Both the position numbers and the translations under genes were made by a program. A model generated the notes under the pieces. It was not told the DNA's origin, did not search any database, and was given only the letters and a program-made list of their open reading frames with translations. A stretch of DNA of 64,000 bases from Kuschelorhynchus macadamiae (taxonomy: Eukaryota > Arthropoda > Insecta > Coleoptera > Curculionidae): the NCBI GenBank assembly GCA_030620095.1, contig JAUTXW010000556.1, positions 1,888,501 through 1,952,500 of the forward strand. Reading direction: 5' to 3'. Below are positions 23,425 to 36,494 of the stretch, piece after piece; position 1 is the stretch's first letter; the number at the start of each line of letters is the position of its first letter.

Positions 23425-26400
23425 TAATGAAAATCTGTACAATTTATGCAAAATTCTTACTTTTATTTTTTTAAATACTTAATAGCATTTGGATATGTCA
23501 ATGGCTTAGATTGTATTTGAAAATAAATTAACGTATGTTGGTTAAACACTCATTTTTGTTTAGCTTTTCAATCCCACCTAAAATATTTTCCATTAATTCA
23601 ATTTGTACTAAAAAGACTATTATGCTAAGCCAACAATCCGATTTTGCTGATTTTGTGGTATGTATATTAAAATTGGAAGGGAAATACAATTATAGACAAA
23701 CTATGCGACTAATGTAACATTACAATAAAATAATTACTACTAATATTTTTATATTAAAATTAAAGCTCTTTTAGATTGTTTCTCTAATGTTAGTAAGAGA
23801 AAAATCCTTATCTTTTAATTTATGTTAGTTTTTTTTTGTATTTGAATTATGTTAATAAGTTTAAAATATGTGTAGAAAGGAGTATTAAATATAAGAATAT
23901 TGATGGTAGTTTAGCGTTCCACAATTTATTCTTGTTAATAGCTTTTTGTATTGTAAGTTGAGTATCAAATCTGCAGTGGAATATATTGATAGCTACTATT
24001 TTCGGTAATACCTCATAGTTATTAAAATAAAATACTGAACTATTTATTAAATCCCTTGTATATTAATATTTACTTTTTAAAATTGTATCATATTCTGAGG
24101 GAAGCCCGGTGGCGAATAATTATTATGGCATAGTTCGCTCGGCATTTTATGAGACACTCTGTGTCACACAACGGGTTTGTTAATATTTGAATTTTTTAAA
24201 ATAATTTCTTGTAAAGTGTATTAACTTTCAGGGCCACTGTAATGTCAGCTATTTACAAACAAGTTCAACGCATTTCTTTAAATTCCATTTAAATTCAATA
24301 GACATATTAGAAAATTAGCAGAATCTGATTGTTTTCTTTAGCTCAGTAGAGATTTTGGTAAAAACAAAGTAAATTTATATATTAATTTATTGCAATGTAC
24401 TTATGAGTGCAGTGTTTCATAAAAGGATGTTTTTCTCTAAAACACTTTTTTTTGACGTTCAACTTCTTATTTTAACATACCTCTACGAGTTAAGTCTGTA
24501 ATATTTTATCTTAGCAATAGCAAAAAATATGAAAGGTAATTCATCACTTTCTGATCACTTAAATCACCTTGTAACCCAGATAAAAACAGATCAGATGCGA
24601 AAATTTCCGTATCGCCTGTGCTGCATGCGACGGCGAACAAAGTAGTGGGGAGCCGAGCGGCAGGCCGCTTGGCAACAAGTACGGGGACCGATGGTTATAA
24701 AGTTTTACGGCCATCTCGGTAATGTGTCTTCCAACTGCCATGTAGTACAGGTGTTTTTTTCAGAATTTGGATATTTTTAATTTACTTTTATTTGTCATTA
24801 TATGACATTCTAAAAAAAATATTTAATCGTATGTGCAATATCATTATACCTACGTATAAAGACGTTTTACTTTGTTAGAGCGAAAATGCCTGGTTAGATG
24901 TGTCTTTACTTGTTATGATATAGCAAAGATAGTGGAGGAAAGACTTTATTCAGGTGCCCAAAAAGTCGTCAAAAGTAAGTATATCTAAATGCATATCATA
25001 GATTTAACCAAATAATCTTAATTTTGTTAACAGTGTTCTAATAAATGTTTTAGAGCAATAGTGGGGCGAAAAAAAAATGTGTGTTAGTTTATGCGATAAT
25101 TGTCCAATTAATTAGGCCATCGAGTTAAAATTTGGTACACAGGGAGTGGTCCATACGAGAACGATTCGGATTGTTTTTGAGCAAAATCAGCTGAGGGGAA
25201 GGAGTTGAAACCGGGGGTTAATTGGTAATATATAGAGATTTTTTTGTAAATGATCGTGTATTATGTCCTTTCATGTGTCTTTGGTTATATGGATTTTAAT
25301 AATAAGCCCACTTTGATACTCCTGTCGAAAGTAAGAGGTTAGGGAAAAAAGAAAAGGGAATGAAAATTAAGAAGTTGAAAAATCGGGTAATATATCGTTT
25401 TATGGGTTGCCGGATATACAGATTCCAAATTAAGAACCTATTTGATATTTAATAGTAACTTTAATAAGGATAAGGGGTACAAAGGAAGGGTTGAAATTTA
25501 CCCTTTCCTAAAAGAATGCAATATAATGCACAAACTAGGACGTTTTTCCGTTTTTATTATGGACGTTATTTCACTGTTGTTGCAACTTTATCTCTTTTAT
25601 AATAAACAATGGTTTAATTTAGATTTAAGGTTTTCAGAAATGACACATGATTTCTAAGAGTTGCATTACTAATGCCATAAACATTTGCTCGTAATTTAGA
25701 CAGCTTTTTAATAAGTATATACGTATATATTTTGCTTTTTCAGTTTATTTGCCTAGAATAATATTGCATCAATAATTAATTATTTGTTTCAGTTACCAAT
25801 AAACGACATATTTACTACAAAATGAGTGCTTTATTTTTGCTACAACTTTACAAACTTAACACGATTTAAATAAAACTGCATTGGTGCGGGAAATTTTCTA
25901 ACACACGTTGCAATAGCCATAAAGACATGATGGTGTAGACCGCTTAAATCTGACAAGTCACGGCCAAAGAAACGATAAATGTGACAGTCTTTCGCATCTG
26001 GTCTGGTTTTATCTGGGCTTGTAACATAAACTTATACATAACAGGCAATACGGCTTCCGACACTGAAGGTCCACAGCATTTGTTCTTACTTTTGTAACTC
26101 ACAACTGGATCCTCATCAATCCTATTCACAATTATGCTGACGATAGTATACTGCACTCAAACATACAATTTTTCAAACTTCTTTCTAAGACTCAAATGGA
26201 TGATAGACGTTGATTATGGCTTTATCCTTAACCGAGGAGTTCCATAAAATGATAGAATGCAGCAAATAACTTTGACCACTTTAATGCTCCGAACAGGGAA
26301 TCATGTTTAATGTCTCACAAATTATTTCCTAATACCCACACCATTTAAATTAAATAATGAAATCCTTGCAGCTTCCCTCACTAGAGCGTCGTCGAATTGT

Positions 26401-26979
26401 AGGCGGTTTGACTCTCTTTTACAGATACTACCACTAATTCTGTTCTGATGAAATACCATTAATTATGTCCTTCTTAGTAAGTTCTACAAAGAAGATACGA
26501 GCATCGACCTATGTGCATCCCTTCACCGCCCAGCTGCAAACATTTGGGTCTTCTTCTCCTACTCTGAAAATCTTTAACTCCTGCATCAATAAAACTTCTG
26601 TCTCTTTACTTAAGGAAGCAATAGTGCCTAGTAAATAGTGCCTAGTAATTAGTGCCTATTACTCAGGCCTTAATTCGTAGTCTGCTCATAGATAAAAAAA
26701 TCACGGGCCTCCCTGATCTGCTACCCATTGATATTTTTTTATTTCGTTGTGAGCTCCTTAAGTGACAACATCAATTATATAAATATAATTAAGTTACATT
26801 AAAGTGTAACAAAATTATTTCAAGAAATTGTCTTTAACATCCTATATTTATGGGAAAATATTTTAGTTCTTGGGTAGAACATTTTATATAAAAAACTAGC
26901 ATTATTTTCAGTTGCTCTATTTGAATCAAAAAATGGTCCCCACTTTCTCGGGCACCCTGTTAAATTATATTTGTCTTAT
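23425..26979. other. intergenic; GC-rich island at 24590-24745
   Basis: No gene recognised. The patch at about 24597-24745 is clearly GC-richer than the surroundings (GCCGAGCGGCAGGCCGC) and may be a transposon end or regulatory relic. At 26920-26960 a GGGCACCCTGTTA block resembles the outer end of a mariner-like TIR. A short tandem TAGTGCCTAGTAA motif lies at about 26627-26660. Confidence 0.4.
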
Positions 26980-26984
26980 TTCTA

Positions 26985-27180
26985 CGCAAGACAAAATCGT
27001 TAGTTTTGCCAATGACACTGCTATCTTTTATGAAAATCGGTGCCGGGACTACTGATAGAAACAGTCGAAGCTGACTTTGCCAACGTAGCCAAATACCAGG
27101 ATTCTCGGAACATAAGCTCGCTGTAAAACATATGCAGCTTAAAATAGATTCTGCCAAAGATGGCAAAATTATAGCAATCA
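26985..27180 (+). pseudogene. LINE reverse transcriptase fragment
   Basis: The plus strand reads DKIVSFANDTAIFYEN and, in another frame, VEADFANVAKYQDS, resembling the second catalytic box and following helix of Jockey/R1-type RTs. The catalytic pair reads AND where ADD is expected. The fragment is too short and degenerate to extend further; the minus-strand ORF here is a shadow. Confidence 0.5.
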
Positions 27181-27869
27181 TCTAAAATGGCATAAACACA
27201 TTAATATTAATGTGGGTTAGGAGAACTAAGATTACAACCGAAATCACTTAGTAAATTACGTAAACCACGATTACGAATTACGACACAAGGAGCAAGCAAT
27301 GATAATCCCAACAGTGAGCAAGACATTAAGGCAAAGGGCACAAAAATATTTAATTTCTTCGCTAGTGAGGTCGCCTTAGTGAATTCTTATTAACTTTTTA
27401 AAAACGACTTCCGAATTAATTGTCGCAGAAAAACATATTAGAAGTACATAAATTAATAAATATTAAAAATATATATTTCTAAATAATGAAACTTAAACTA
27501 CTACTTTGTTTATAAAAGGGTATAAGTATTTTTGTTCTCAAGTGCAAGGTAGGTATCTAAGAAAGGTAGTCGGGCAGTCGGCTATATCTGAAAAACCGTT
27601 TATTGCACGGCTAGAGATTTACAATTTCAAAATTGAGTGCGTGAAAAAAAAACAGAAAGAAACGGGAAAATACGGATATATTGAACATTTTCATAAATTT
27701 GAAAAAGTAGACTAATTAACCAGTTATATCATCACATATATTTTTTCAATAGACTATAAATTATTTTAATAAAAACCGAGTAAAAGATATATGCTAGGTA
27801 TTTTAGCAAAATAATAATATTTTTTATTGATCTTTACTCCTCTCGTTAAACGGCAGTATTGTAATAGTG
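27181..27869. other. intergenic, no gene recognised
   Basis: AT-rich sequence; the short ORF at 27506-27715 has no recognised family features. Confidence 0.5.
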
Positions 27870-29264
27870 AAAAAATCACTCTCAGAAGTTTTTTCAGATG
27901 TTCACGCTTCAGGGACCCTAGAGGACGAAAAACAAGTTTTCTCAATTCCGTCGGTTTGTCTGTCTATCTGTTCGCGGCGTAGTTAAAAAACTACATACCC
28001 GCATGACTTCAAATTTGGTCAAAAATTAGGGGTCATAAGAGGATGACCTGGTAATAGTTTGATAAATATCCAATATGGCGAAACAAAATGGCGGCTTAGC
28101 GAAATGTTAAAAAATTTATTATTAAAAAACTACTTATCGAATTCATCTTAAATGCAAAAACATTAAGTATTATGTTGGAATCAATTCGTAACATTTTGGT
28201 ACGAATCCAAGATGGCGGAATAAAATGGCAGTTTAATAAAACAATTCAGCCTAAAAAAACTGCTTAATGGTTTGATTTCAAATTATGTGTCATAACTAAT
28301 TGTGATAACTAGTAAATTAGTGGTACTAATTCAAAATGGCCGAACAAAACGGGGGCCAAATAAAATTTTTGTAATCGTGGAAAAGTCACCCTCTCACTTT
28401 AACACATATTTTTGTTTTAGCGTCGTTAGATGCCAAAAAACATGTTTTATCAACTCCGTCGGTTCGCCTGTCGGTCTTTCTGTTTATCTGTCAGTTCACG
28501 GCATAGCTTAAAGACTACCTACTCGATTGACTTCAAATTTTGGTCGAAAATTAAGGGTCATATGAGGATGGCCTGGTAAGATTTTGATAAAAATTCAATA
28601 TGTCGAAACAAAATGGCGGCTTAGTGAAATGTTAAAAAAATTATTATTACAAAATTACTCATCCAATTTATCTCAAATTTTGCAAAAAACATCAAGTATT
28701 ATGTTGGAATCAACTTGTAACATTTATGTATGAATCCAAGATGGCAAGACCAAATGGTGGCTTAATAAAACATTTAAAAATTCAGCCTGAAAAACAACTT
28801 AAGGGATTGATTTCAAATTGTGTGCCATAGCTAATGGTGGTATAGGGGTCAACTAGTAAAATTGTGGTACTGTTTCAAGATGGCGGTTAGGTTTTACATA
28901 TCTTCATGTTTTAGCGTCCCTAGACGCCAAAAAATAAGTTTCATCAATTCAGTCGGCCCGTCTGTCGATCTGCCTGTCAGTTCGCGGCATAGCTTAAAAA
29001 TTAACCCGATTGACTTCAAATTTTGATAAAAGAATAAGAGTCATATGGGGGTGATCTGGTAATATTTTGGTAAAAATCGAGTATGTAAAAAGCTACTTGT
29101 CGAATTTATTTTAAATTTTGCATAAACAACGAGTATTATCTTGGAATTAACTGGTAAAATTTTAAAATAAGACAAAAACCAAAAAATTACTTAATGATTT
29201 CAAATTGTGAGCCATAATTAATTTTGGTATAGGGCTCAACTAGTAAAACTGCGTTACTAATTCA
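27870..29264. repeat. about 500-bp tandem satellite, three copies
   Basis: Landmark words recur at about 500-bp spacing: a GTCGG...TGTCTG...TTCGCGGC block at about 27949, 28457 and 28950; GACTTCAAATTT shortly after each; AATATG-CGAAACAAAATGGCGGC in the first two copies; and TTGGAATCAA later in them. The third copy is cut by the RTE insertion that begins at 29265. Copies have diverged by substitutions and small indels. Confidence 0.8.
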
Positions 29265-29730
29265 AGATCATCATCATCATCAATTAGCCTCTAAAGTCCA
29301 CTGCTGGACATAAGCCTCCCTTAATCGCTTCCATAGCTTCTTATCTTGTGCAGCCTGCATCCAGTTTGGGTGGATGCGTCTTAGATCGTCGTGCCATCAA
29401 GTTGGTGGTCGTCCCCTACTTCGAAATGCTTCGTGCCTTGGTCTCCATTCGATTGTCTTCCTCGTACATCTGTCATCAGTCAGTCTTGCGACATGTCCTG
29501 CCCAGTTCCACTTCAAGGTTGTTGTTCTTTCTAAGGCATCAACAACTTTGGTTCTCCTACGTTGTTCTGCATTTGGCAACCCATCCTTTAAAGACACTCC
29601 CAGCATTGATCTTTTTATTGCTCGCTGTGTGGTTCTGTTTTTATTTGCGGCTTTTTTGGTTAAGGTCAATGTTTCTGAACCATACGTTAGAACAGGCAAC
29701 ACGCACTGATAAAATACCTTCCTCTTTATA
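29265..29730 (-). pseudogene. RTE-type LINE 3' end (5' truncated)
   Basis: The minus strand encodes KVFYQCVLPVLTYGSETLTL, QRAIKRSMLGVSLKDGLPN, LKWNWAGHVARL and EWRPR...SRGRPPT, then in frame after a stop WHDDLRRIHPNWMQAAQDK and REAYVQQWTLEAN. This is the well-known C-terminal region of RTE-clade RTs. The coding end runs directly into a (GAT)n tail at about 29265-29282, the usual 3' terminus of RTE elements. Only the last 460 bp are present, inserted in the third satellite copy. Confidence 0.88.
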
Positions 29731-29734
29731 TATT

Positions 29735-30580
29735 TTATATATTTATTATTATATTTTTTTTGTTAAATATCCAATATGGCCGAATAATAATAAAAAGTTT
29801 TTGTTAGAGTGGTGTATTTTTTGGAGTTAAGATCCAGTAAAAAAAACCTACTCCGTTGGCTCCCATATATTTCCTGGATATTAAGTTGCTAAATGGTTTT
29901 CGTTAACAAACTTCTTGTTATATTACAGTGGTGTATCACTTGGGCTTAGGGTCCAGTAATGAAACAAAAGACTTTTTTAAATTGTCTACCTTTCGCAACT
30001 TTATTTTTGCATCTTCAGGACACATATGTAGAGTCTATATCTTGCATGAAACCCATATTATCAGTCTTTACCTACTACGTTGTTCCGCAGATATTTTCCA
30101 GATATTAAGTTTTTAAATGGTTTTCGTTAACAATCTTCTTGTTTTTTTGTTAGATTGGTGTATTATTTAGGGTTTAGATCTAGCAAAAAAAAACAATTAT
30201 TTTTGACTTGTCGACGTTTCGCAATTTTATTGCATTCTCAGGACACATATATAGAATTTATATCCTGCATTAAACCCATGTTATCAATCTTTATCTACTC
30301 CGTTGGTTCGCAGATATTTATTAAGTTACTAAATAGTTTTCGTTAATGATCTTCTTGTTGTTAGAATGATGTATTATTTGGGGTTAGGAAATATCTGCAG
30401 ACCAACGGAGAAACAATAAAGTGGCTAAACGTCGACATTTTAAAAAAAGCTTTTGTTTTTTTACTGGATCTAAATAATACTTTAACATAACAAGTTAACG
30501 AAAACCAGTTAGAAACTTAATATCTGGGAAGTATCTGTGGACGAACGGAGTAGGTAAAGACTGATAATATGGGTTTTAGA
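29735..30580. repeat. about 220-bp repeat units, direct and inverted, with hammerhead-like word
   Basis: Units share TTTTCGTTAAC, a GTGTAT-ACTTGGG/ATTTAGGG segment, a CTTCAGGACACATAT segment and CAGATATT-TTAAGTT. Direct copies start near 29897, 30121 and 30336. From about 30390 to 30575 the unit runs inverted. On the minus strand each forward copy has TGTCCTGA, then a GCAA/TTGC hairpin, GAAA and GACA, resembling a hammerhead core with TGTC/GACA as stem I. One copy has an extra T after CTGAAGA, and the other has a changed core base. Confidence 0.7.
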
Positions 30581-32639
30581 TGACGAAACAAAATGGCGGC
30601 CACATAAAATTTTTAAACAAGCAACTTAAAAAGTCTTGGTCAATTGACTTTTGAATTGCAATTTTACAGAAAAATTAGATGGATAAATTAAATAAAAGTC
30701 AAGTGTGGCATAGGTAGAAAGAAAATGGTAAAATATTGGTAGGGACCCAATATGATCGAACAAATAAAAATGAAAAGACAATATATTATGTTACATATAT
30801 ATACTCTGACAATGTACTGAACTAAACTGGGTCACACTACACTATTCCTAACAAATGGAAAAAAAATCATAACGAGGGAATTTCCGGTTAAAGAAATTTA
30901 CCGATTTTTTCATTTTGTGTTTGGTTATAAATTTCGCTGAAATATCTCAAAATGTTTTTATTTCTCTAATTAAACAAAACAATAAAAAAGTCAAAATACA
31001 TAGGTTGAACTATAAAAACAGAGTTCCAAATACATAGTACTTTAAACATCAGTTTGGAAATAAAAGCATGTTAAAAAAACCATTTAAAAAACATAAGTTT
31101 TCTTTAAAAATAAACAAAAACTTGTTTTTTAACCCTGATAGAAACTGAGATATTGTCTCACTGAGCCTTCATTTTTGTTCTAGGCAAATTCAAGTTTATT
31201 GTAAAACTATATTTAATATTTATATAACAATTAGTATTTATTTTTTATGTTTAAAACATACACGAATTTATTTCAATTGTTCCAATGTGCAAAAAAAAAC
31301 AAAAAAAACATGTTTTTTTTCTAAATTCTTCCGAGTTTGCTCCGGACTCTTAAAACTATATGCACAGCTTTGAAAAAAGAAATCGAAATGGCTGAAAATT
31401 ATTTTTAAGCTCCTAGGAAGACCAGTAGGGGGCTTAACACTAATGCCTAACTATAAAAGTGTTTCCTCTTTAAATTGTTTAAATTTAAATTGCAAATAAT
31501 TTACAAAAAATGATGAACAATTTTTCTCTAACAATGCAATTATTACACTGAATTTTATACAATTTAAATAATAATATGTTTGGTTTAGATTGATCAAATT
31601 TGTTGCTTTGTAGATTGCTTTATAAGTTAAGTTTTTCTGGATTTTGCCGATGTCGTTAAATGGCGCAGTTTGGAAAAACGATACTATTATCTACGTTTAA
31701 TACAAATTTTTAAATACGACGATTTATATATTTTTAAATAATTTAAAAGATAACTATCAAATTCCAAGCTGATATATTTTTTTAACCAAAGATATTAACG
31801 ACTTTGTTGCCAGACATATTACCAAAATATTTATTTTTTGTTAACTCATTATAGTATTAATAATAATAAAAGGCAAAAAGCAAAAGAAATATTTTAGTCT
31901 TAAGTTATCCTGATAAATCTATATTTAGGGCATTAGCCTTTGAAACAATTAAACGTAAGTAGGCTGTAGAACAAAACTAAAACCTTCAAAAAAATTAATG
32001 ACTGAACATATTTAATTTTTAACTCATTGGTAACTCATGAGCAAGTATTGGTTTTAAAGGACGAATTGTAAGCACATAATAGAAATACGTGATCTAAAAC
32101 CATTGTCATATGCTCAGATTAATTATTATATATAAAGATACCTAACGCCAATATCAATACAAGTACGAACACTACCCCAATATTAACCAACCCCCTTACC
32201 CCGAGAAAACTACATATTTTTTGTTTACAACAGCCTTTGGCTCCAAATAGGCCAGTTTTCTTAAGCAGTTCATACTAAATTGGGGACAGTATTGCACCCC
32301 AAATTGTTGCTACCTTCCTAAAAATATCCAAATTTTCTTCCGCCAACCTCAAAAATACGAAAATTGAATGTATTCAAATATATGTCCATTTATCTCTAAC
32401 AGCGGAAATACTATAGACGATTAAATGCTTTGGAGTTTATAGTTTTTTGCCGCTTTACTATTTTTGTTTTATGTTAATTCTCAACAGAACTAATGTTTGG
32501 CGAACGAAATTAAAATTGAGTTTTTTTCAAACACGTCGCGACAATCGTAATTTGCATACATTTTTTAAACTTTTAGTGATAAATCATTTATGTCAGTCTA
32601 ATCTTTAATTCTAAGTACATCAAGATTTTTACTAATATG

Positions 32640-32641
<2 letters not shown>
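30581..32641. other. AT-rich intergenic DNA
   Basis: The first 150 bp resume satellite-like words (CGAAACAAAATGGCGGC). Beyond that, nothing coding or structured is recognised. Confidence 0.5.

Positions 32642-32700
<59 letters not shown>
32642..32700. repeat. (TA)n microsatellite
   Basis: About 59 bp of TA dinucleotides. Confidence 0.95.
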
Positions 32701-32703
<3 letters not shown>

Positions 32704-32744
32704 ATATGATAGCATCATTAACGAATAATTATGTCAATAAAAGC

Positions 32745-32973
32745 AAGGTCGATAATACATAACAAGTATAGCAGTGCTTCCAGGACCTAGGCAGGCACAA
32801 CGCAGCTTAATGCCAGTTACTATGACGTTGACCCTTTAAAAGTTGCCTTTTAAGAACGCCCAGTCAAATATTACTTAAATCATGGCATTGCGCTACCTTT
32901 AATCCTATAACCCGCAATTTTCTAGAGAAATGATGATGCAATCAAAAGCATTCGAAAGGTCGCAGAATATTCA
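32745..32973 (-). pseudogene. LINE RT fragment forming the target of the large transposon
   Basis: The minus strand reads IFCDLSNAFDCI at about 32970-32935, matching the first catalytic box of a LINE RT. It then degenerates, with a weak LGPGSTAIL-like echo of the following RT box near 32780. The fragment stops exactly where the 8-bp target duplication of the 5.9-kb transposon begins. Confidence 0.4.
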
Positions 32974-32981
32974 CGATTATT
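32974..32981. repeat. target-site duplication, left copy
   Basis: CGATTATT, identical to 38901-38908. Confidence 0.9.
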
Positions 32982-33044
32982 CGAGGGGTAAACAGCTGAC
33001 GCAATTCTGTACACAAAACCTCCTAATAGCTAAGGAATTCCGGT

Positions 33045-33212
33045 ATACCTCCTTGGAATTCCATGTACCTCCTAGGAATTCCTACGTACTTCCTGGTACA
33101 TCCCACATACTTCTTGGTACATCCCATATACTTCCTAGGAATTCCTGCATAATTATTGGGACATCCTCTATACCTCCTAGGAAATCCCATTTATTTCCTG
33201 GGAATTCCTGAT
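33045..33212. repeat. 21-bp subterminal minisatellite, left (8 units)
   Basis: Eight consecutive units of 20-21 bp of the type TACTTCCTAGGAATTCCTGCA, varying at several positions. It starts about 60 bp inside the left TIR. Confidence 0.9.
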
Positions 33213-33870
33213 ACTATTGAGCATAGGAAATTTGTAATTATTTGTAAACTTTCCAGAAAGTTTGAAAAAAGTGTCAAAAATCAACTTCATAAAAAAAATT
33301 AAGAGAGAGAGCAAAAAAGTAGGAGATCCGAAACATAAAAAATAAACAGTTTTATAGCGAGTTATAATATGAAGGTATATATACTATAAAAAAATGGTAT
33401 CAATAATATCCACACACAACACAATATTTAAAAAAAATACAAAACTCATATTGATAAGTAACAAAGTGTATGATCAATAAATAACTGAAATGATTAACTT
33501 AACTTAAGGTAGTAACTCGGGGAGTAGTAAACAAATAATAATAATAAAAGAACATCGAATCTAATTATATTATACTTAGTACAATTGTTTAAATTTGTCC
33601 TAGGTCTAAATATCAACTTAATCTAGTCTAAAAAGCTTTGATAATATCTTCCTGATTTACAAACTGAACATTTTTGGCAACGCTCTTAACTCTGATTTTT
33701 TCAATATGCATCTTCAAACAAAAATACATTTTGTGATGATGTGTGTTCTAGAATAGATTAAATTTTTTAGTCAAGTAGTCCCACGACAAATTTAATGAAC
33801 TCGGATGTGGTTAAAAACATAATATAGAAAAAAAAAATATACTCGATAATATTTTATTTCAACTCACTTT

Positions 33871-36262
33871 TCAGTTCTTTATATAGTAGACCGATTGTTG
33901 TGACCTCACAACATTCAAATATAATGTATCTTTATTTGTACAAAAATTAATAGGTCCATAAAATATGTATTGTAACTCAATATTGGCGATATTTTCTTGT
34001 GTCGGCCAAGAAAACTCAACTATATCTTTATTTACATTTTTTCTCGGACGTTTTAAATGGGTAATTTTAAAAGTGTCTTTCTCCTTTTCGCATTTTTGCA
34101 TGACACAATCAGTATAGCGCTTGTCATGAACATAAACTGCATACAACTTTCCAATTATAATATTTTCAACTCGATTTTCAACGAGATTATCAACTAATTT
34201 TTATTCCCCAATAATATTGTCTTCACCAAAATTTGATTCAGAAGACCTTTCCGTAAAGGTCTCGGTATCTGTGCTATCATCATAGGGGATACTTTCAGAA
34301 TTCTTTGAAGAAGTAATGAAATCTAGATCGGAGGAAGATAATTCATACTGGTTCTTGGACATTTTCATTTTTTTTGCTGAGCCTTCAACTTTTTTCCTCG
34401 TTTAATTGCTTTTTTGCTTCTGCTTTGAACCGAATCATTATTTAGAACCGGTTTTCGTTTACTTGTCAAAAATCGTCTTAATCGATCTGTGCTTACCCTA
34501 CCAACTATTTCATCTAACAGCCAGCATAGAGTTGTTTCCTTGATCACTTCATACTTGTCGCCTACATCCACTTTTACATAAGGACCATGTTCAATTTCTG
34601 TATGACTTAATTTATCGTTATAAGTTCTTAACATCAAAGATTCTATAACACCACAACAGGTTAGTTTACATAAGTCTTTATACAACTCATCTATGTTCTC
34701 TTCGTTATTCTCATTATTTTGTTCGATTCCTATTCTTAAACCATCTATCTCCTCCTCCTGATTATCAAAAATATTTTCTTCAGATAATTCTGAATCATCA
34801 ATAACAGATTCATTTTCATCACTTTCTGTTCATTGTTCCTCTGAAATTTTCGGTATAGTGGTCCGATTCCATGAAAGAATTTCAACTTGCATTCCCAGCT
34901 TTTCAGTTACTGCAAGTGCTTCCTGCAAAGAGTCATTCACAATATTCTCAATATATTGATCAATAAATAAGTTTTTAATATCCTTCACCTCATTGTTGAC
35001 ACTCTGCGTTCTAATTTCTGCATACTTTTTGCCTTTAGAACGAACTTTTTTAAATCTTTCCTGCTTTCTTGGGAAATGTATTATATCTCTTAAATCATGC
35101 GTAATATTATTAAACGATCTAATTCTATCCAATCGTTGCAGTATATCTTTAATACTATAATTTACTACCGTAGATTGCGTTGTTGTCATGGACCTTATGG
35201 CTCGGAATGTTTTCTCACAGCTTTGACTGCTAAAGAGTAACAGAAGAAACATATCCTCCGTGATGTTTGGATTTTCTGGAAATGTATAATTAAATTAATC
35301 AGAGCATAAGCGTTTAATTCGATGCATGTGTAACAGTTACTTGAAATAAAACGTTCCCCAATTTTGTGATTATTCATCACTAGCGTAAAAACTCAATACG
35401 TAAAAAGAATACACAATACCATAAATTATATAACCTTGTTTTTAAATCCAAGTTTTCTTCCAAATAGGAATATATAACTAAGTTCATCGTTCTTAAATAT
35501 TCCTTGGTTCCTGCACCCCCAGCAACGGTCGTTAATAATTCAAGGACTTACATCGAACATATTTTTTGAGCTGCTTTGAAATTCATTTTATCTTCCAATT
35601 TTAAATCAGTTTGAGTTAACTGATGTTTATCTTTAGGATTTGATGAGATTATTTCTTCCAAATGTTGAGGAGAAACATAAAATTTACCCAAAATCATTTT
35701 CACTTTAGGATTTAAGAATCTGGTTCTTAATTTTGTAGCAATGTGTATTGTATCTTGCACGTAACAAACTAAAACACCAATTTCTGCTTGGAACCACTCC
35801 CATTTCACATTGTTGATGGTACACGGTAATTGCGCACCACGTCTCATAGCGTTTAATAGCCCTGTATCTCCATCAGTTGAGATCCCTAATACCATAATCC
35901 CGTGATCTTCAAAGTCTCTTTTTACTGTTTTCCATCGCACTAAAACATCGTGAGAGGTAAATCGGTTGTCAGTACCAAAAACTGCAAGGCAATAGGCAGG
36001 CGCTGCGGTTAAGAGAGGCGCTATAATAACATAAGCGTAATTAGACCAAAAACGTGTCTGTCTTAGGAAATCCATCAACCAGGGGCAAAAAAAAACCTAT
36101 CAATTTATTGCTTTTTGAATCGTACTCGATCTTGCCAGTTACCCTTGTACCATCTTCGCTGAGCCATATAACTTTAGGTAAGTTCCTTTTTGTTAGAAAA
36201 CGAGCCAGTCCATCGTAGTCGAAGATTCCTTCTTCCACTTTAGGACCGTTTCTGTTTACAAA
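33871..36262 (-). pseudogene. RNase H-like transposase, catalytic core and C-terminus
   Basis: On the minus strand a likely exon starts at about 36261 after a TTTTGTAAACAG acceptor-like site with NGPKVEEG, then FDYDGLARFLTKRNLP and IWLSEDGTRV (36238-36050). Next are LAVFGTDNRFT, GISTDGDTGLLNAMR and CYVQDTIHIATKLRTR (36078-35548), NCYTCIELNAYALI (about 35340) and SSQSCEKTFRAIRSM (about 35220). The two Asp motifs and this Glu are the plausible catalytic triad; the Glu context resembles the P/THAP9 third acidic residue. An acidic-lysine tail and a YAVYVHDKRYTD domain with WP and IFYGP finish the protein. It is broken at about 36045 (frameshift or deletion), by a stop near 35547, by frameshifts near 35400 and 35275, and by stops at 34830 and 34201. 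Confidence 0.72.
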
Positions 36263-36494
36263 ATTGTTTAACGATTATATGGATGGTAACATATTTTGTA
36301 AATTGAAATATAACACTTCATATAGAAGTTTACCACCTACATAAAACAAATAAACGGCAAACTTTTTTATTACGCCACTGTAGCGATTTTTGAATTTTGA
36401 ACAGCCAGAGTTCTGAATAGAAATCTCAAGCAAAGTCTTTATTAGCGTGCTACTGGTGACACAAGATAGTGGAACTTTCTCTAAAAATTAATTT

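Noticed and set aside
29348..29830. 160- and 111-codon plus-strand ORFs
   Set aside because: They lie antisense to the RTE-type LINE C-terminus, which has clear motifs on the minus strand.
33045..33212. CRISPR array
   Set aside because: Units are contiguous 21-bp repeats without spacers, in a eukaryotic context, and belong to a transposon's subterminal region.
35195..35548. An extra intron starting at the GTAAGT near 35547
   Set aside because: The following sequence still reads as transposase-like coding (VLELLT and NLWYCVFFLRI), so the TAA there is better seen as a nonsense change.
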